DNA from: Megachile rotundata
Lineage: Eukaryota; Arthropoda; Insecta; Hymenoptera; Megachilidae
Length of the DNA stretch: 64,000 nt
Direction of reading: 5' to 3'
Assembly (NCBI RefSeq): GCF_050947335.1
Contig: NW_027473314.1
Span: 868,001-932,000, forward strand
Below are positions 59,601-64,000 of the stretch, in pieces. A program made the position numbers and the translations under genes. Under the pieces are notes generated by a model. It did no database searches, had not been told where the DNA came from, and saw only the letters and a list, made by a program, of their open reading frames with translations. Numbering within the stretch: the stretch's first letter is position 1; each line of letters opens with the position of its first letter.

Positions 59601-61860
59601 TACAAGGACAATCATACAATCACAATCATGCAGTCAAAATCATACAATCGCAATCACACAACCACAACCTTACAATCACAATCATACAATCACAATCATA
59701 CAATCACAATCATACAATCACAATCATACAATCACAATCATACAATCGCAATCATACAATCGCAATCAAAGAATCACAATCATACAATCACAATCATACA
59801 ATCACAATCATACAATCACAATCATACAATAGCAATCATACAATCACAGTCAAACAATCACAATCATAAAATCACAATCATACAATAACAATCATACGAT
59901 CACAATCATACAATCACAATCATACAATCACAATCATACAATCATAATCACAAAATCACAATCATACAATCACAATCATACAATCACAACCATACAATCA
60001 CGATCATACAATCACAATCATACAATCACAATCATACAGAAACAATCATACAACCTTAATCATACAACCACAATCATACGATCACAATCATACCATCACA
60101 ATCATACAATCACAATCATACAATCACAATCATACAATCACAATCATACAATCACAATCATACAATCATAATCATGCAATCACAATCATACAAGGACAAT
60201 CATACAATCACAATCATGCAGTCAAAATCATACAATCGCAATCACACAACCACAATCTTACAATCACGATCATACGATCACAATCATACGATCACAATCA
60301 TACCATCACAATCATACAATCACAATCATACAATCACAATCATACAATCACAATCATACAATCACAATCATACAATCACAATCATACAATCACAATCATA
60401 CGATCACAATCATACCATCACAATCATACAATCACAATCATACAATCACAATCATACAATCACAAGCATACAATCACAATCATACAATCACAATCATACA
60501 ATCACAATCTCACAATCACAATCATACAGTCACAATCATACAATCACAATCATAGAATCACAATCATACAATCACAATCATACAATCAAAATCATACAAT
60601 CACAATCACACAATCACAATCATACAATCACAATCATACAATCATAATCATACAATCACAATCATACAATCACAATCATACAGTCACAATCATACAATCA
60701 CAATCATACAATCACAATCATACAATCACAATCATACAATCACAATCATACAATCACAATCATACAATCACAATCATACAATCACAATCATACAATCACA
60801 ATCATACAATCACAATCATACAATCACAATCATACAATCACAATCATACAATCACAATCATACAATCACAATCATACAATCACAATCATACAATCGCAAT
60901 CAAAGAATCACAATCATACGATCACAATCATACAATCACAATCATACAATCACAGTCATACAATCGCAATCATACAATCACAATCATACAGAAACAATCA
61001 TACAACCTTAATCATACAACCACAATCATACGATCACAATCATACCATAACAATCATACAATCACAATCATACAATCACAATCATACAATCACAATCATA
61101 CAATCATAATCATGCAATCACAATCATACAAGGACAATCATACAATCACAATCATACAGTCACAATCATACAATCGCAATCACACAACCACAATCATACA
61201 ATCACAGTCATACAATCACAATCATAGAATCACAATCATACAATCACAATCATACAATCACAATCATACAATCACAATCATACAATCACAGTCATACAAT
61301 CACAATCATACAATCACAGTCATACAATCACAATCATACAGTCACAATCATACAATCACAATCATACACTCACAATCATACAATCACAATCATACAATCA
61401 CAATCATACAATCACAATCATACAATCACAATCATACAATCACAATCATACAATCACAATCATACAATCACAATCATACAATCACAATCATAGAATCACA
61501 ATCATACAATCACAATCATACAATCACAATCATACAATCACAATCATACAATCACAATCATACAATCACAATCATACAATCACAATCATACAATCACAAT
61601 CATACAATCGCAATCAAAGAATCACAATCATACAATCACAATCATACAATCACAATCATACAATCACAATCATACAATAGCAATCATACAATCACAGTCA
61701 AACAATCACAATCATAAAATCACAATCATACAATAACAATCATACGATCACAATCATACAATCACAATCATACAATCACAATCAAACAGTCAGAATCATA
61801 CAATCACAATCATACAATCACGACCATACAATCACGATCATACAATCACGATCATACAAT
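59601..61860 (+). repeat. Right block of TAG, P and Q modules
   Basis: Contains a third, shortened relative of the 560-bp unit (TAG module near 59827, CATAATCACAAAATC near 59943, P near 60053) lacking the AAACAGTCAGAATC and CACGACC stretch. It continues with Q near 59602, 60192 and 61129, P near 61005, a plain stretch of unvaried monomers at about 60690-60890, and a final full TAG to AAACAGTCAGAATC (61784) to CACGACC stretch. Confidence 0.8.
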
Positions 61861-64000
61861 CACAATCATACAATCACAATCATACAATCACAATCATACA
61901 ATCACAATCATACAATCGCAATCAAAGAATCACAATCATACGATCACAATCATACGATCACAATCATACAATCACATTCATACAATCACAATCATACAAT
62001 CACAATCATACAATCACAATCATACAATCACAATCATACAATCACAATCATACAATCACAATCATACAATCACAATCATACAATGACTATCATACAATCA
62101 CAATCATACAATCACAATCATACAATCACAATCATACAATCACAATCATACAATCACAATCATACAATCACAATCATACAATCACAATCATACTATCACA
62201 ATCATACAATCACAATCATACAATCACAATCTCACAATCACGATCATACAATAACGATCATCCAATCACAATCATACAATCACAATCATACAATCACAAT
62301 CTCACAATCACGATCAAACAATAACGATCATCCAATCACAATCATACAATCACAATCATACAATCGCAATCATACAATCACAAACATGCAGAAACAATCA
62401 TACAATCACTGTCATACAATCACAATCATACAATCACAATCATACAATCACAATCATACAATCACAATCATACAATCACAATCATACAATCACAATCATA
62501 CAATCACAATCATACAATCACAATCATACTATCACAATCATACAATCACAATCATACAATCACAATCTCACAATCACGATCATACAATAACGATCATCCA
62601 ATCACAATCATACAATCACAATCATACAATCACAATCTCACAATCACGATCATACAATAACGATCATCCAATCACAATCATACAATCACAATCATACAAT
62701 CGCAATCATACAATCACAAACATGCAGAAACAATCATACAATCACTGTCATACAATCACAATCATACAATCACAATCATACAATCACAATCATACAATCA
62801 CAATCATACAATCACAATCATACAATCACAATCATACAATCACAATCATACAATCACAAGCATACAATCACAATCATACAATCACAATCATACAATCACA
62901 ATCATACAATCACAATCATACAATCGCAATCAAAGAATCACAATCATACGATCACAATCATACAATCACATTCATACAATCACAATCATACAATCACAAT
63001 CATACAATCACAATCATACAATCGCAATCATACAATCACAATCATACAATCACAATCATACAATCACAATCATACAATCACAATCATACAATCACAATCA
63101 TACAATGACTATCATACAATCACAATCATACAATCACAATCATACAATCACAATCATACAATCACAATCATACAATCACAATCATACAATCACAATCATA
63201 CAATCACAATCATACTATCACAATCATACAATCACAATCATACAATCACAATCTCACAATCACGATCATACAATAACGATCATCCAATCACAATCATACA
63301 ATCACAATCATACAATCACAATCTCACAATCACGATCATACAATAACGATCATCCAATCACAATCATACAATCACAATCATACAATCGCAATCATACAAT
63401 CACAAACATGCAGAAACAATCATACAATCACTGTCATACAATCACAATCATACAATCACAATCATACAATCACAATCATACAATCACAATCATACAATCA
63501 CAATCATACAATCACAATCATACAATCACAATCATACAATCACAATCATACTATCACAATCATACAATCACAATCATACAATCACAATCTCACAATCACG
63601 ATCATACAATAACGATCATCCAATCACAATCATACAATCACAATCATACAATCACAATCTCACAATCACGATCATACAATAACGATCATCCAATCACAAT
63701 CATACAATCACAATCATACAATCGCAATCATACAATCACAAACATGCAGAAACAATCATACAATCACTGTCATACAATCACAATCATACAATCACAATCA
63801 TACAATCACAATCATACAATCACAATCATACAATCACAATCATACAATCACAATCATACTATCACAATCATACAATCACAATCATACAATCACAATCTCA
63901 CAATCACGATCATACAATAACGATCATCCAATCACAATCATACAATCACAATCATACAATCACAATCATACAATCACAATCATACAGTCACAATCATGCA
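61861..64000 (+). repeat. Right-end block resembling 21-35 kb
   Basis: Abruptly after the CACGATC monomers near 61850 the sequence changes to CGCAATCAAAG, CACATTCAT, TGACTATC (62083 and 63105, 1,022 bp apart) and paired R modules. CAAACATGCAG lies at 62381, 62717, 63403 and 63739 (spacing 336, 686, 336 bp), each followed by the CACTGTCAT form found at 21-35 kb. The window ends inside this block, at CAGTCACAATCATGCA. Confidence 0.85.

Larger units (their letters stand above)
155..61030 (+). repeat. P module (CAGAAAC / ACCTTAATTA / TACGATC), about 43 copies
   Basis: The most diverged recurrent monomer pair. Approximate positions of the CCTTAAT core: 174, 831, 1349, 1517, 2189, 2763, 3281, 3897, 6023, 6275, 7675, 9367, 12181, 14973, 17449, 20843, 23195, 24175, 26961, 29649, 31287, 33093, 35851, 37293, 38371, 40603, 40841, 41555, 43339, 44459, 46195, 47357, 47665, 49925, 50681, 52479, 53823, 56553, 57855, 58905, 59465, 60053, 61005. 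Usually CAGAAACAATCAT precedes and CAACCACAATCATACGATC follows. The module introduces a TAA stop and a short T-rich patch with a TAATTA palindrome. Nine copies, all right of 40.8 kb, read TTAATCA instead. Confidence 0.9.
955..61175 (+). repeat. Q module (CATAATCAT / CAAGGACAAT / ATGCAGTC), about 36 copies
   Basis: Usually lies 100-190 bp after a P module, so P and Q travel as a cassette. Approximate CAAGGACAAT positions: 983, 1684, 2357, 2918, 6441, 7813, 9519, 12319, 15113, 17588, 20983, 24313, 27103, 29774, 33231, 35976, 38692, 40350, 40993, 41708, 42863, 43490, 47812, 49448, 50080, 50834, 51976, 52632, 53962, 54831, 56079, 56716, 57998, 59602, 60192, 61129. CATAATCAT supplies a TAA stop and ATGCAGTC supplies an ATG, so this module ends and restarts many apparent reading frames. 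The P copy near 3897 is followed by CATAATCAT and ATGCAGTC but lacks CAAGGACAAT. Confidence 0.88.
409..61730 (+). repeat. TAG module (CAATAGCAAT / CAGTCAAAC), window ends only
   Basis: Left group at 409, 563, 1921, 2075, 2593, and with CCCAATCAAAC at 4573 and 5363. Right group at 54563, 58553, 59113, about 59827 and 61675. The left group is followed by CATAGAATC; the right group by CATAAAATC and CAATAACAATC. I found no copy between about 5.4 and 54.5 kb (the CAATAGCAATCAAAG at 55587 is a different change). It supplies a TAG stop. Confidence 0.82.
3489..63945 (+). repeat. R module (CTCACAATCACG / ACAATAACGATCATCC / CAAACATGCAG)
   Basis: Several dozen copies. The core ACAATAACGATC supplies a TAA stop. 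In 21-35 kb and 62-64 kb cores come in pairs 70 bp (five monomers) apart, for example 21541/21611 and 25209/25279. The trailing CAAACATGCAG occurs at about 6979, 10323, 14277, 19881, 21673, 22009, 24991, 25341, 26013, 26349, 27749, 28085, 28757, 29093, 30549, 32145, 32481, 33937, 34273, 34945, 35281, 36443, 45345, 62381, 62717, 63403 and 63739. An ATG-less form, CAAACATACAG, is used near 3525, 13438, 18705, 39403, 43890, 48500, 53020 and 57061. The copies at 6979 and 14277 lack the R core. Confidence 0.85.
1..64000 (+). repeat. 14-bp satellite array filling the window
   Basis: The consensus monomer on this strand is TACAATCACAATCA, repeated head-to-tail from the first base to the last with no unique sequence between copies. 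It contains no G, so G on this strand marks a variant monomer. The monomer looks like two related halves, CAATCA and CAATCATA, suggesting growth from a shorter 6-8 bp repeat. All monomers I read point the same way; I saw no TGATTG on the + strand, so no inverted segment. The monomer start position modulo 14 moves only from 1 at the left end to 3 at the right end, which twelve 6-bp insertions explain exactly. Tandem satellites of this scale are typical of eukaryotic heterochromatin. I do not recognise the satellite family or the species. Confidence 0.98.

Noticed and set aside
174..61030. P modules as remnants of an inserted transposon
   Set aside because: Aligned base by base, each P module keeps the 14-bp length and differs from the consensus only by substitutions. 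There are no target-site duplications or terminal inverted repeats.
1008..63920. The remaining + strand open frames as separate small genes
   Set aside because: All are segments of the same cycle and overlap each other in different frames. Many begin at the ATG of the Q or R module and end at a CATAATC, CTTAATT, CAATAACG, CATAGAATC or TGACTATC variant.
64..63990. Inverted segments of the satellite
   Set aside because: An inversion would show TGATTGTGATTGTA on the + strand. I found none anywhere in the window.
1..64000. CRISPR array
   Set aside because: There are no alternating conserved repeats and unique spacers. Everything is one 14-bp monomer family, and no cas-like gene is present.
1..64000. 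Telomere repeat or CENP-B box
   Set aside because: I saw no TTAGGG or TTTAGGG type runs on either strand. The G-free monomer cannot supply the CpG- and G-rich CENP-B box.
1..64000. G-quadruplex or hairpin-forming sequence
   Set aside because: The complement has only isolated G residues (TGATTGTGATTGTA), no GG runs outside the CAAGGACAAT variant (CC on the complement) and a few others, and the monomer has no internal inverted repeat of useful length.
1..64000. Tandem tRNA, snRNA or other RNA genes within the array
   Set aside because: No stretch departs far enough from the monomer to hold a structured RNA. The most diverged module (P, about 40 bp) is too short and lacks pairing potential.

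Overview
The whole 64 kb window is one uninterrupted array of a 14-bp satellite. The + strand monomer is TACAATCACAATCA (A7 C4 T3, no G), repeated head-to-tail roughly 4,570 times in one orientation. I see no unique sequence, transposon, RNA gene, promoter or real coding gene. This points to eukaryotic heterochromatin (centromeric, pericentromeric, subtelomeric or a large intercalary block). The sequence alone does not identify the species: there are no telomere repeats, no CENP-B box and no flanking genes.

The 14-bp register holds across the window except for twelve insertions of 6 bp, each giving a 20-bp monomer. Monomers differ mostly by single substitutions, and a small set of recurrent variant monomers forms recognisable modules. 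P is CAGAAAC, then ACCTTAATTA, then TACGATC. Q is CATAATCAT, then CAAGGACAAT, then ATGCAGTC. R is TGACTATC, TACTATC, CTCACAATCACG, ACAATAACGATCATCC, then CAAACATGCAGAAAC. K is a doubled CGCAATCAAAGAATC. The TAG module is CAATAGCAAT followed by CAGTCAAAC. Their order gives a layered higher-order structure.

Layout: 0-4.2 kb is a mixed left block with a 672-bp repeat. 4.19-5.77 kb is a perfect 790-bp tandem duplication. 6.52-19.09 kb holds two copies of a 7.3-kb unit, the second lacking 2,044 bp. 19.9-25.8 kb holds two copies of a roughly 3.3-kb unit. 25.5-35.8 kb holds two copies of a roughly 6.1-6.2-kb unit with a 336/672-bp rhythm. 37.9-53.5 kb holds two copies of a roughly 9.1-kb unit. 51.4-58.8 kb holds a roughly 4.0-kb duplication. 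58.5-59.6 kb is a 560-bp tandem pair. 61.9-64 kb returns to the type seen at 21-35 kb.

Many long open frames exist on the + strand only. They follow from repeat arithmetic: the monomer has no stop in any + frame, and 14 is not a multiple of 3, so every frame reads the same 14-residue cycle (YNHNHTITIIQSQS). The complement carries two TGA per monomer and is closed. I therefore annotate no CDS. The biological interest lies in the array's amplification history, its strand asymmetry and its variant-monomer map.
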